64,000 nucleotides of DNA. Origin: Massilia norwichensis (GTDB lineage: Bacteria > Pseudomonadota > Gammaproteobacteria > Burkholderiales > Burkholderiaceae_D). The DNA lies in the NCBI RefSeq assembly GCF_024753245.1, contig NZ_JANUGX010000035.1, positions 1-64,000 on the forward strand, given 5' to 3'. Each line of letters starts with the position of its first letter. Within the stretch, counting starts at the first letter, position 1. Under the pieces are notes generated by a model, which saw only the letters and a list, made by a program, of their open reading frames with translations, made no database searches and was not told where the DNA came from. The position numbers were made by a program, and so were the translations under genes. Below are positions 12,280 to 21,024 of this stretch, piece after piece.

Positions 12280-12342
12280 GTGGGCACTGGGTGCCCACCC
12301 TACATGAAGCCGTTGCTCGTAGGATGGGCACCCCGTGCCCAC
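12280..12342. repeat. Inverted pair of REP-like GTGGGCAC palindromes
   Basis: Two 24-base copies in opposite orientation (12280-12303 and 12319-12342) that match at 22 of 24 positions when one is reversed. Each copy is itself a palindrome of GTGGGCAC with GTGCCCAC and ends in a conserved CCTAC/GTAGG tail. They sit in the gap between nit and tldD. This layout (two tailed palindromes in inverted orientation) is that of bacterial REP pairs; no REP-associated transposase is in the window. Confidence 0.8.
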
Positions 12343-12412
12343 GCCGGCACGGCCGACGCGAACATCCGCCCGATATGGCAAAATGCCTTATCCCTATCAG
12401 AAAGACCTGAAC

Positions 12413-13873
12413 ATGAAGCCATTCGAACCGAATCTTTCCTCCCTCGCGGTCGCGCGCGACGTGCTGCTGACGCCGTTCGGGCTCGACGAAGGCAAGCTCA
12501 TCACGACGCTCGGAACGATGTTCACGCACAAGGTCGACTACGCCGACCTGTATTTCCAGTTCACCAAGAGCGAAGGCTGGAGCCTGGAAGAAGGCATCGT
12601 CAAGAGCGGCAGCTTCTCGATCGACCAGGGCGTCGGCGTGCGCGCCGTGTCCGGCGACAAGACCGCCTTCTCTTATTCCGATGAGATCTCGCAGGCCGCG
12701 CTGCTCGACGCCGCCGCCGCCACCCGTACCATCGCGCGCGCCGGCAGCGGCCGCGTCAAGGTCGCGACCGGCATCCAGCAGAGCGGCGGCCGCTCGCTCT
12801 ACCTGCCGCACGATCCGCTGAACTCGCTCGACGCCACCGCCAAGGTCAAGCTGCTGGAGCGCGTCGAAAAGATCGCGCGCGCCAAGGACCCGCGCGTGGT
12901 GCAGGTGATGGCCGGTCTGGCCGGCGAATACGACGTGGTGCTGGTGGTGCGCAGCGACGGCGTGCTGGCGGCCGATATCCGCCCGCTGGTGCGCGTGTCG
13001 GTGACCGTCATCGCCGAGCAGGACGGCCGCCGCGAAGTCGGCTCCTCCGGCGGCGGCGGACGCTACGACTACAGCTATTTCAGCGACGAGCTGCTCGACA
13101 AGTACGCGGACGAAGCCGTGCAGGCGGCCCTGGTCAACCTCGAAGCGCGTCCGGCCCCGGCCGGTCCGATGACCGTCGTGCTCGGCCCGGGCTGGCCTGG
13201 CGTGCTGCTGCACGAGGCGGTCGGCCATGGCCTGGAAGGCGACTTCAACCGCAAGGGCTCGTCCTCGTATTCGGGCATGATCGGCCAGCGCGTCGCCGCC
13301 AAGGGCGTGACCGTGGTCGACGACGGCACCCTGCAGGACCGCCGCGGTTCGCTCAACATGGACGACGAAGGCAACCCGACCCAGTGCACCACGCTGATCG
13401 AGGACGGCATCCTGAAGGGCTATATCCAGGACACGATGAACGCGCGCCTGATGAAGATGCCGATCACCGGCAACGCGCGCCGCGAATCCTTCGCCCACCT
13501 GCCGATGCCGCGCATGACCAACACCTACATGCTGGCCGGCGACAAGGACCCGCGCGAGATCCTGGAGTCCGTGAAGAACGGCATCTACGCGGTCAACTTC
13601 GGCGGCGGCCAGGTCGACATCACCAACGGCAAGTTCGTGTTCTCGGCCAGCGAAGCCTACATGATCGAGGACGGCAAGGTGACCTATCCGGTGAAGGGCG
13701 CGACCCTGATCGGCAACGGCCCGGACGTGATGAACCGCATCTCGATGATCGGCAACGACATGCGCCTGGATTCGGGCGTGGGCGTGTGCGGCAAGGAAGG
13801 TCAGAGCGTGCCGGTGGGCGTCGGCCAGCCGACCCTGCGTATCGATGGCGTGACGGTGGGTGGTACTGCTTAA
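12413..13873 (+). CDS. tldD: TldD metalloprotease subunit
   Basis: Subunit of the cytosolic TldD/TldE (PmbA) zinc protease, which degrades unfolded peptides and matures microcins and related modified peptides. About 486 residues from the ATG at 12413 (MKPFEPNLSSLAVARDV), close to the 481 of E. coli. The catalytic HExxxH is present as HEAVGH beginning at residue 267, which marks this as the catalytic TldD subunit and not TldE. The upstream frame extension has no family similarity and runs through the repeat pair, so it is excluded. Follows nit, as in many proteobacteria; the partner pmbA is not in this window. Ended by a strong terminator. Confidence 0.95.
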   Translation: MKPFEPNLSSLAVARDVLLTPFGLDEGKLITTLGTMFTHKVDYADLYFQFTKSEGWSLEEGIVKSGSFSIDQGVGVRAVSGDKTAFSYSDEISQAALLDAAAATRTIARAGSGRVKVATGIQQSGGRSLYLPHDPLNSLDATAKVKLLERVEKIARAKDPRVVQVMAGLAGEYDVVLVVRSDGVLAADIRPLVRVSVTVIAEQDGRREVGSSGGGGRYDYSYFSDELLDKYADEAVQAALVNLEARPAPAGPMTVVLGPGWPGVLLHEAVGHGLEGDFNRKGSSSYSGMIGQRVAAKGVTVVDDGTLQDRRGSLNMDDEGNPTQCTTLIEDGILKGYIQDTMNARLMKMPITGNARRESFAHLPMPRMTNTYMLAGDKDPREILESVKNGIYAVNFGGGQVDITNGKFVFSASEAYMIEDGKVTYPVKGATLIGNGPDVMNRISMIGNDMRLDSGVGVCGKEGQSVPVGVGQPTLRIDGVTVGGTA

Positions 13874-13896
13874 GCCACGTCGTCCCCGCAATTAAC

Positions 13897-13929
13897 CGTC
13901 GTCCCCGCCTTCGCGGGGACGACGTTTTT
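13897..13929 (+). terminator. Intrinsic terminator after tldD, built from a REP-like palindrome
   Basis: Perfect 12-bp stem (13897-13908 with 13913-13924), loop CTTC, followed by five T. It terminates tldD and lies 4 bases before the end of the convergent receptor gene. The core CGTCCCCGCCTTCGCGGGGA is the same sequence type as the repeats near 24.04 and 42.93-43.01 kb, and a half copy precedes it at about 13,879-13,889. Confidence 0.9.
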
Positions 13930-13932
13930 GGG

Positions 13933-16791
13933 TCACTGGAACGTGTAGCGAGCCCCCAGCGTGAACAGCCGTCCGCGCGCACCTTCGAAGTCCAGCGGGT
14001 TGTACGACTGGGCGCCATAGGTCAGCGGATCGAGCGGCGCAACCTTGTCGAACAGGTTCTGGATCGAACCGAAGACCTCCCAGGCCGGCAGCGGCTTCCA
14101 GCGTGCCACCAGGTCCCAGCTGGTGAACGAAGGCAGTTCGCAGCGGCTGTTCGGGGCATTCGCGCCGTTGTCGAAGGTCACCGCGCAGGCATCGCCACGG
14201 AACAGGGTGTTCTCGATCTTGCCGCGGTAGTTGGCGTTGAGCGAGACCCGCCAGTCGTTGCGTTCCCAGCCGAAGCGCAGGTTCAGCTTGTTGTCCGGCG
14301 TGCCCGTGCAGTTGGTCACGTCGCAGTTGCCGTGGGTGCCGGCGAACTCGGTCGCGGTGCCGTCCTGCTCGGTACGCAGCCACTCGAACATGTGGGTGTA
14401 CTTGAGGTCGACGGTGGCCAGGCCGTAGTTGTCCGGCAGCTTGAGGCCGTAGCGCGCATCGACGTCCACGCCGCGCACCTTGGTCTGGTTCGAGTTGACG
14501 TAGCGCGTCAGCACCCCGGTGATCGGCCCCGGGTCGCCCGGCGTGGCGCTGACGTTGGTCGGGTCGCGCGTCACGCTGCCGGCGACGATGGCGGCCGGGA
14601 CCTGTTCCTGGTTGATCTCGTTCTTGCGCTTGATCTTCCAGTAGTCGACCGAAATGCTGGTGCGCGGCAGCGGATCCCAGATCACGCCCAGCGAGTAGTT
14701 GCGCGAGCGTTCCGGCGACAGCGCCGGATTCGGCGAGGTGATGACCGCCACCGAGGCCGGGTTGCAGGCACTGACGATGCCCAGGCCGCAGCGGACCGGG
14801 TCGGCCGCGGTCGAGTAGGCGGCCAGGCCGCCGCGGCCGTTCTCGGCGAAGCTCGGCGCGCGGAAGCCGCGCGCGAAGGTGCCGCGCAGGGCGAACTGGC
14901 GCACCGGCGTCCACTTCAGGCCGGCCTTCGGCGTATAGGAATTGCCGACGTCGGTAAAGTGGTCCCAGCGCAGGGCCAGCGATGCCTCGACGTTGTAGGG
15001 CAGGGGCGCCAGCGCCTCGCCGTACAGCGCGAACACGTTGCGCGCGCCCTCGTAGGCCGAATAGCCCAGGCCGATGATGTTGCCGCGTTCGGTGCCGCTG
15101 GTGGGCTGCAGTTCGGTCGCTTCATGGCGCCACTCGGCGCCGACCGCCAGGCCCAGGTTGCCGGCCAGCAGAGGGATGCCGCCGAATTCGCGCGTCGCCT
15201 TGACGTCGCCCTGCACCATCTTGGTATTCGCGCGGTTGCCGATGGTCGGCGACAGCGCCGCGTACAGGGCCGGCGAATTCAGGCCGGCGTTCTCGCCGAT
15301 GCGCCACACCGTGCCCAGCGGCAGCGCAGCATAGGCCGGGCTGTTGGCGAGGGCGGCGGCGATATTCGCCGGGCTCGGGTCGAGCAGCGCGAAGGCGACG
15401 TCGCGCTGCAGGTAGCCCCGCTGGTTGTTGTTCACGTGGTTGTGCGAGAACAGAATCGCCGCATCCCAGTCCCAGCCGTAGTTGCTGCCCTTGGCGCCGC
15501 CGATCCAGCGGATGAAATTGCCGTCGAGACGGGCGGTGCGCGGGCCGACGTCGGCCGCCAGGTAGCGCAGGGTGGCGGGCGTGCCGGCGAAGGGATTGTC
15601 CGGGTGGCCCGGACCGAGCCGGACGACACTGTTGTTGACCGGACCGCCCGGATAGCCGACCGAACCGTTGACGCCCGAAGGTGTGCTCGAGGTGCTGGTC
15701 TGGCTGGTGTAGTAGTTGAGCTCGCTGTAGAGCTCGATTTCGGGCGTGAACTGCCAGGTGCCGCGCGCGAAGAAGCTCAGGTTTTCCTGCTTCGGAATCA
15801 GCTGGTTGTAGAGCTGGGTGGCGTCGATCAGGCAGCCGCCGCCGGGATCGCCCTGCGGGTGGCTGGTGAAGTTGGTGCAGGCCGCCCCCGGGATCAGGGT
15901 GCCGCGGTTGACGAAGTCGCCGGTCGAGCCGACCGGGCGCACGTTGCCGTTGATGGCGCTGCCTGCGGTGCCGCTGCCGGGAATGATGGCGCCGGTGCCG
16001 CCCAGCGCCTGGTTCGAGGAATAGCCCCAGGGCCGCAGGTCGACCCGGCCGATCCAGTCGCGGTCGGCGCGGTCGCGGTACCAGATCTCGTCGAACTTCT
16101 TGTACTCGAGGCTGAACAGGAAGTTGTAGCGGTCGGTGTCGAGGTTGCCGATACCCTTGGTGAAGGCGACGTTGGTCTGCTTGCCGTCCCAGTCCTCGGT
16201 GGTCGCGCGCGAGAAGCGCACTGTGTTGCCCTGGTAGTCCTTGCGCAGGATGACGTTGACCACGCCGGCGATGGCGTCGGAACCGTAGATGGCGGAGGCG
16301 CCGTCCTTCAGCACCTCGATGCGCTCGACGGCATCGGTCGGGATGATGTTCAGGTCGGAAAACTGCTTCTGGCCGTCGTCCGCCAGGCCGTAGGGCGCCA
16401 TGCGGCGGCCGTTCATCAGCACCAGGGTCGAGGCCGCGCCCAGGCCGCGCAGCGAGATGCCGGAGGCGCCGGCTGCGAAGCCGTTGCCGAAACTGGTCGG
16501 CACCGAGCCCTGGTTGTCGACCGCCAGGGTCTGCAGCAGCTCGGCCACCGTGTTCTTGCCGGAGCGCTCGATGTCGGCGCGGTTGACGGTGATGACGGAG
16601 GATGCGGTCTCGGCCTCGGAACGGCGGATGTTCGAGCCGGTGATGGTGACGCGCTGGATCGGCTTGGGCGCGGCTTCCTGGGCCAGCGCTGCCGGCGTCG
16701 TCAGGGACAGTGCCGGCAGCGACAGCAAGGCCAGGCCGGCGCCACTGGCGAACAGGCGCCGGATGGTGCGGGAAATCGGGGTTTCAGTCAT
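13933..16791 (-). CDS. TonB-dependent outer-membrane receptor
   Basis: Large TonB receptor, about 952 residues from the ATG at 16791, which has GGAG seven bases upstream. Earlier in-frame ATGs lack a ribosome site. Signal peptide MTETPISRTIRRLF...AALAQ, then the plug with RVTITGSNIRRS, GLGAASTLVLMNGRRM and YGSDAIAGVVNVILRK. The barrel has ALRGTFARGFRAPSFAENG and ends in ARYTFQ with a terminal aromatic pattern. It is a close relative of the receptor at 24089-26863: both end with the same block (PLDPLTYG, SYNP, then G-R-x-F and RY). Substrate unknown; likely a complex nutrient such as peptide or glycan, inferred only from size and subfamily. Confidence 0.92.
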   Translation of the reverse strand: MTETPISRTIRRLFASGAGLALLSLPALSLTTPAALAQEAAPKPIQRVTITGSNIRRSEAETASSVITVNRADIERSGKNTVAELLQTLAVDNQGSVPTSFGNGFAAGASGISLRGLGAASTLVLMNGRRMAPYGLADDGQKQFSDLNIIPTDAVERIEVLKDGASAIYGSDAIAGVVNVILRKDYQGNTVRFSRATTEDWDGKQTNVAFTKGIGNLDTDRYNFLFSLEYKKFDEIWYRDRADRDWIGRVDLRPWGYSSNQALGGTGAIIPGSGTAGSAINGNVRPVGSTGDFVNRGTLIPGAACTNFTSHPQGDPGGGCLIDATQLYNQLIPKQENLSFFARGTWQFTPEIELYSELNYYTSQTSTSSTPSGVNGSVGYPGGPVNNSVVRLGPGHPDNPFAGTPATLRYLAADVGPRTARLDGNFIRWIGGAKGSNYGWDWDAAILFSHNHVNNNQRGYLQRDVAFALLDPSPANIAAALANSPAYAALPLGTVWRIGENAGLNSPALYAALSPTIGNRANTKMVQGDVKATREFGGIPLLAGNLGLAVGAEWRHEATELQPTSGTERGNIIGLGYSAYEGARNVFALYGEALAPLPYNVEASLALRWDHFTDVGNSYTPKAGLKWTPVRQFALRGTFARGFRAPSFAENGRGGLAAYSTAADPVRCGLGIVSACNPASVAVITSPNPALSPERSRNYSLGVIWDPLPRTSISVDYWKIKRKNEINQEQVPAAIVAGSVTRDPTNVSATPGDPGPITGVLTRYVNSNQTKVRGVDVDARYGLKLPDNYGLATVDLKYTHMFEWLRTEQDGTATEFAGTHGNCDVTNCTGTPDNKLNLRFGWERNDWRVSLNANYRGKIENTLFRGDACAVTFDNGANAPNSRCELPSFTSWDLVARWKPLPAWEVFGSIQNLFDKVAPLDPLTYGAQSYNPLDFEGARGRLFTLGARYTFQ

Positions 16792-16989
16792 GTCCAGACT
16801 CCAGGTGGCATTGAGAGAATCCTGTCCAGCTTGCATAAGGCGCAAGTTGGCGGGGGTATGTCGGGACTTTTGCAGCAGACAAGAAGAATCCTCTGACATC
16901 TCTCAAGGGTGTCAGGCATGCGGCGATAGACTGTCTTCTTCCCGCAACTGATCGACTCAAAAGAGCTTTACACGCAGCGGATAAAGAGC

Positions 16990-17019
16990 TTGCCAATGCT
17001 CATATATTGTTGCTATAGT
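16990..17019 (+). promoter_or_regulatory. Sigma-70 type promoter of the aroG leader transcript
   Basis: TTGCCA (16990-16995), an 18-base spacer, and TATAGT (17014-17019). The predicted start near 17026 lies about 20 bases before the leader peptide ATG, leaving room for a short untranslated lead with GGA at 17035-17037. Confidence 0.65.
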
Positions 17020-17044
17020 CAGTCGGACCATCCCGGACAACGCC

Positions 17045-17113
17045 ATGCGCCATACTGCCTTCTTTACCTTTTATTTTTGGTTTAGCCATTCCAGCCCGAC
17101 GGCGGTGGAGTAG
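17045..17113 (+). CDS. Aromatic-rich leader peptide of the aroG attenuator
   Basis: Short reading frame of 22 codons that begins MRHTA and then has FFTFYFWF at codons 6-13: five Phe, one Tyr and one Trp among eight codons. It ends in TAG at 17111. It follows a good promoter and precedes an intrinsic terminator placed directly before aroG. This is the layout of enterobacterial pheL, where ribosome stalling on Phe codons controls termination. The control codons match the end products of the shikimate pathway that aroG feeds. Confidence 0.85.
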   Translation: MRHTAFFTFYFWFSHSSPTAVE

Positions 17114-17160
17114 CGGCAGGTTCACGCGACAGCAGAACGAAGTCCGACGCAAAATTCCAG

Positions 17161-17192
17161 AAAAACCGCCAGCAATGGCGGTTTTTCTTTTT
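17161..17192 (+). terminator. Attenuator terminator in the aroG leader
   Basis: Perfect 11-bp stem AAAAACCGCCA (17161-17171) with TGGCGGTTTTT (17176-17186), loop GCAA, then CTTTTT. It ends 18 bases before the aroG start codon. The hexamer GGCGGT at 17101-17106, at the end of the leader peptide, duplicates the 3' arm and can pair with ACCGCC (17165-17170) in the 5' arm. That gives an antiterminator which a ribosome at the leader stop codon would mask and a ribosome stalled on codons 6-13 would leave free. Confidence 0.85.
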
Positions 17193-17209
17193 CAACATGG
17201 AGAAACGCA

Positions 17210-18268
17210 ATGCCCCGCACCGACGATCTACGCATCCGCGAAATGAAGGAACTGACGCCGCCGTCGCACCTGATCCGCGAGTTTCCGGTGACGCCGGCCG
17301 CCGAGCAGACCGCCGCCTCGGCGCGGATTGCGCTGCACCGCATCCTGCACGGCCAGGACGACCGCCTGATAGTGGTGGTCGGCCCATGCTCGATCCATGA
17401 TCCGAAGGCCGCGATGGAGTACGCGCGCCGCCTGGCCGAGCAGCGCGAACGCTTCAAGGGCGAGCTCGAGGTCGTGATGCGCGTGTACTTCGAAAAGCCG
17501 CGCACCACCGTCGGCTGGAAGGGGATGATCAACGACCCCTACATGGACAACAGCTTCCGCATCAACGACGGCCTGCGCATGGCGCGCGAGCTGCTGCGCG
17601 ACATCAACGAGCTGGGCCTGCCGGCCGGCACCGAATTCCTCGACGTGATCAGCCCGCAGTACATCGCCGATCTGGTGAGCTGGGGCGCGATCGGCGCCCG
17701 CACCACCGAGTCGCAGGTGCACCGCGAACTGGCTTCCGGCCTGTCCTGCCCGGTCGGTTTCAAGAACGGGACCGACGGCAACATCAAGATCGCGGCCGAC
17801 GCCATCAAGGCCGCCTCGCAGCCGCACCATTTCCTCTCGGTGACCAAGGGCGGCCACTCGGCGATCGTCTCGACCGCGGGCAACGAGGATTGCCACATCA
17901 TCCTGCGCGGCGGCAAGACCCCGAACTACGACGCCGCCAGCGTCGAGGAAGCCTGCCGCCAGCTGGCCGCCAATGGTCTGGCCAGCCGCCTGATGATCGA
18001 CGCTTCGCACGCGAACTCGAGCAAGAATCCGCAGAACCAGGTGCCGGTGTGCGCCGACATCGCCAGCCAGCTGGCAAACGGCGACGACCGCATCGTCGGC
18101 GTGATGATCGAATCCCACCTGGTGGGCGGGCGCCAGGACCTGGTGCCGGGCCAGGAGCTGACCTATGGCCAGTCGGTCACCGACGGCTGCATCGACTGGG
18201 ACACCAGCGTCGGCGTGCTGGAAGGGCTGGCGGCGGCGGTGCGCAAGCGCCGCCTGCGCCAGGACTGA
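17210..18268 (+). CDS. aroG: 3-deoxy-7-phosphoheptulonate (DAHP) synthase, class I
   Basis: First enzyme of the shikimate pathway; condenses phosphoenolpyruvate and erythrose-4-phosphate. 352 residues, the length of the E. coli AroF/AroG/AroH type. Visible family motifs include VVGPCSIHDP, GTEFLDVISPQYIADLVSWGAIGARTTESQ in pieces, GFKNGTDGN, and DASHANSSKNP with the metal-binding His. The ATG at 17210 has GGAG seven bases upstream. Transcription appears controlled by an aromatic-codon attenuator immediately upstream, which implies repression when charged tRNA-Phe (and perhaps Tyr/Trp) is plentiful. Which amino acid inhibits the enzyme allosterically cannot be decided by eye. Convergent with the next gene, with six bases between stops. 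Confidence 0.96.
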   Translation: MPRTDDLRIREMKELTPPSHLIREFPVTPAAEQTAASARIALHRILHGQDDRLIVVVGPCSIHDPKAAMEYARRLAEQRERFKGELEVVMRVYFEKPRTTVGWKGMINDPYMDNSFRINDGLRMARELLRDINELGLPAGTEFLDVISPQYIADLVSWGAIGARTTESQVHRELASGLSCPVGFKNGTDGNIKIAADAIKAASQPHHFLSVTKGGHSAIVSTAGNEDCHIILRGGKTPNYDAASVEEACRQLAANGLASRLMIDASHANSSKNPQNQVPVCADIASQLANGDDRIVGVMIESHLVGGRQDLVPGQELTYGQSVTDGCIDWDTSVGVLEGLAAAVRKRRLRQD

Positions 18269-18274
18269 TTCCCC

Positions 18275-19069
18275 TCAGGGGAAAGCTTCGCCGGGCGTGA
18301 CCCCGGTGAACAGGCGGAACGCGGCAATGAAGGCCGACATGCTGTCGTAACCGCAAGCGATCGCGACGTCCGTGACGCGATCGCCGCGCTCGAGCATCGG
18401 CAAGGCGACCAGGATGCGCAGGCGCTGGCGCCAGGCCCGGAAGGTCAGGCCGGTCTGTTGAACGAACAGGCGGCTCAGGGTCTTTTCGGACACGCCGAAG
18501 CGCTGCGCATGGTCCGACAGCCGCTTGTCGTTTTCCGGATGCGCCTCGAGCTCGCGGCAGATCTTGCGCAGCCTGGCATCGCTGGGCCAGGGCACGGCAA
18601 GATCGGCTTCCGGCGCACTGCCCAGCTGATCGAGCAGCACGCCGACCAGCCGCCCATGCTCGCCTTCCTCGTCATACTCGACCGGGTAGCCGCTGAAGGT
18701 GCGGATCAGTTCCCGCAACAAGGGCGTGACCTCCACCACCCGGCATCCTGCGCCACCGCCCATCAATGCCTCCGGCCTGACGTACAGGCTGCGTATTTCC
18801 GTTCCTTCGAAACGGTGGACGGCGTGCGCCACACCCGCCGGAATCCAGATCGCGTGCAGCGGCGGCGCCATGTAGCGGGCGGTGTCCGTGATGACCTCGA
18901 CCACGCCGCGCGCGGCATACGACAGCTGCGCCCACGGATGGCGATGACGCTGGCCGATGGCGCGGTTGGGCAAACCGTCGATGTGCCCATAGACCGGACG
19001 CGGCAGGCTGCGCAAGGCGTGCAAGGCCTGGATTTCGGACGATTGTGTGTCCGTTTGGCGATGTTTCAT
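18275..19069 (-). CDS. AraC family transcriptional regulator, cupin type
   Basis: 264-residue regulator with an N-terminal cupin-like sensor (GQRHRHPWAQLSYAARG, histidine-rich) and a C-terminal double helix-turn-helix (LSDHAQRFGVSEKTLSRLF and VTDVAIACGYDSMSAFIAAF). The domain order and length resemble the NimR (YeaM) group, whose members usually control a neighbouring MFS exporter. It is divergent from the penicillin-binding protein genes; the exporter at 22798-23994 is the third gene of that divergent set. It therefore could regulate this set, which is inference from position. The stop codon lies in a 6-bp hairpin (18269-18283) shared with the end of aroG. Confidence 0.88.
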   Translation of the reverse strand: MKHRQTDTQSSEIQALHALRSLPRPVYGHIDGLPNRAIGQRHRHPWAQLSYAARGVVEVITDTARYMAPPLHAIWIPAGVAHAVHRFEGTEIRSLYVRPEALMGGGAGCRVVEVTPLLRELIRTFSGYPVEYDEEGEHGRLVGVLLDQLGSAPEADLAVPWPSDARLRKICRELEAHPENDKRLSDHAQRFGVSEKTLSRLFVQQTGLTFRAWRQRLRILVALPMLERGDRVTDVAIACGYDSMSAFIAAFRLFTGVTPGEAFP

Positions 19070-19149
19070 ATCTGATTAGCGTTAAACTTCTCGAAACCGC
19101 TACGCTACAGTACCCGTCATCGATTCACAACGGGTGGTGCAAGGGCAGG

Positions 19150-21024
19150 ATGACGGAAATAAGGGACGCGCTGGCAGAACTGCGGCGATTCAAACAACGC
19201 CTGCTGATGCTGTTCGCGCTGGTGTTCGCCGGCTTCAGTCTGCTGGCGGCCCGCCTGGTCTGGCTGCAGGTGCTCAGGCACGACAAGTACGTGGCCCAGG
19301 CCGAGGACAACCGCATCGCACTGGTGCCGATCGTCCCGAACCGAGGCCTGATCCTCGACCGCAATGGCGTGGTCCTGGCCAGCAACTACTCGGCCTACAC
19401 GCTCGAGATCACGCCCTCGAAGCTGGAAGCGAACATGGATTCGGTGATCGACGAGCTGTCCAAGCTGGTCACCATCGAAGCCAAGGACCGCAAGCGCTTC
19501 AAGCGTCTGCTGGAAGAGTCGAAGAACTTCGCCAGCGTGCCGATCCGCACCCGCCTGACCGACGACGAAGTCGCGCGCTTCACCGCGCAGCGCTTCCGTT
19601 TCCCGGGCGTCGAGGTGCAGGCGCGCCTGTTCCGCCAGTACCCGCTGGGCGAGATCGCTTCGCACGTGCTGGGCTACATCGGCCGCATCAACCAGAAAGA
19701 AGCCAAGGCGATCGAAGAAGGCGAGGACGCGGCCAACTACAACGGCACCGACCATATCGGCAAGGAAGGCCTGGAGAAGAGCTACGAGAAGCAGCTGCAT
19801 GGCGTGACCGGTTACGAGGAAGTCGAACGCTCGGCCGGCGGCCGCGCGATCCGCACGCTGTCGCGTACGGACCCGAAGCCGGGCACGAACCTGGTGCTGT
19901 CGATCGACATCGAGCTGCAGAAGGTGATCGAAGCCGCCTTCGGCGACTTCCGCGGCGCGCTGGTCGCGATCGAGCCGGAAACCGGCGACGTGCTGGCTTA
20001 CGTGTCGCGGCCGGGCTTCGACCCCAACCTGTTCGTCGACGGTATCGACGCGCAGAGCTGGAACGAGCTGAATACCTCGCTCGACCGTCCGCTGATGAAC
20101 CGCCCGCTGTCGGGCACCTATCCGCCCGGCTCGACCTTCAAGCCCTTCATGGCGCTGGCCGCCCTCGAACTGGGCAAGCGCAGGCCGGAGCAGGGCATCA
20201 ACGACGCCGGCTTCTACATGCTGGGCGGGCACCGCTTCAACGACGACAAACCCGGCGGCCACGGCTACGTCGACATGGCCCGTTCGATCATGATGTCCTG
20301 CGATACCTACTACTACCAGCTCGGCAACGACATGGGCATCGACGCCATCAGCGGCTTCATGCAGCAGTTCGGCTTCGGCGCGCCGACCGGCATCGACCTC
20401 GAGCACGAGAAGTCGGGCGTGCTGCCTTCGCAGGCCTGGAAGAGGGCGCGCTTCAAGGGCGCGGCCGGGCGCTGGGTCGGCGGCGATACCATCTCGGTCA
20501 GCATCGGCCAGGGCTTCAACAGCTACACCATGCTGCAACTGGCGCACGCGGTCGCGACGCTGGCGAACAACGGCGTGATCATGAAGCCGCACCTGGTCAA
20601 GATCCTCGAAGACGGGGCAAGCCACCGGCGCACGCTGACGGTGCCGAAGGCATCCGGCCGCATTCCGCTCAAGCAGGAAAACATCGACATCATCAAGCGC
20701 GCCATGGTCGGCGTCACCACCGACCGCAGCGGTACCGGCTACCGGGTCTTTCGCGATGCCGCTTACCTGGTGGGCGGCAAAAGCGGCACCGCCCAGGTGG
20801 TCGGCCTGAAGGGCGCCAGGTACAACCATCACATGACGCCGGAACGCCTGCGCGACAACGCCTTGTTCACCGCTTTTGCCCCGGCCGACAAGCCGAAGAT
20901 CGCGATCGCGGTGGTGGTCGAGAACGCGGGCTGGGGTTCTGCGATTGCGGGTCCGATCGTGCGCAAGGCGCTCGACTATTACCTGCTCGGGCGGCACTGG
21001 GCGGCGAAGGATGCCCATGCTTAG
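19150..21024 (+). CDS. mrdA: Penicillin-binding protein 2 (class B transpeptidase, elongasome type)
   Basis: Membrane-anchored peptidoglycan transpeptidase. 624 residues from the ATG at 19150, which has AAGGGCAGG just upstream; the longer frame lacks any ribosome site. One N-terminal membrane helix (LLMLFALVFAGFSLLAARLVW), the dimerisation domain (NRGLILDRNG), then the transpeptidase with S328 in STFK, SCD, and KSGT. Sequence and length match MrdA. Unusually, it is not next to mreBCD or rodA; a second, FtsI-like protein overlaps its end. It could be the only PBP2 of the genome or a paralogue, which cannot be decided from this window. Confidence 0.92.
   Translation: MTEIRDALAELRRFKQRLLMLFALVFAGFSLLAARLVWLQVLRHDKYVAQAEDNRIALVPIVPNRGLILDRNGVVLASNYSAYTLEITPSKLEANMDSVIDELSKLVTIEAKDRKRFKRLLEESKNFASVPIRTRLTDDEVARFTAQRFRFPGVEVQARLFRQYPLGEIASHVLGYIGRINQKEAKAIEEGEDAANYNGTDHIGKEGLEKSYEKQLHGVTGYEEVERSAGGRAIRTLSRTDPKPGTNLVLSIDIELQKVIEAAFGDFRGALVAIEPETGDVLAYVSRPGFDPNLFVDGIDAQSWNELNTSLDRPLMNRPLSGTYPPGSTFKPFMALAALELGKRRPEQGINDAGFYMLGGHRFNDDKPGGHGYVDMARSIMMSCDTYYYQLGNDMGIDAISGFMQQFGFGAPTGIDLEHEKSGVLPSQAWKRARFKGAAGRWVGGDTISVSIGQGFNSYTMLQLAHAVATLANNGVIMKPHLVKILEDGASHRRTLTVPKASGRIPLKQENIDIIKRAMVGVTTDRSGTGYRVFRDAAYLVGGKSGTAQVVGLKGARYNHHMTPERLRDNALFTAFAPADKPKIAIAVVVENAGWGSAIAGPIVRKALDYYLLGRHWAAKDAHA

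Noticed and set aside
13384..16896. Plus-strand open frame of 1,170 codons across the end of tldD and the second receptor
   Set aside because: It begins inside tldD in another frame and then runs antisense through the receptor and through the terminator; no domains.
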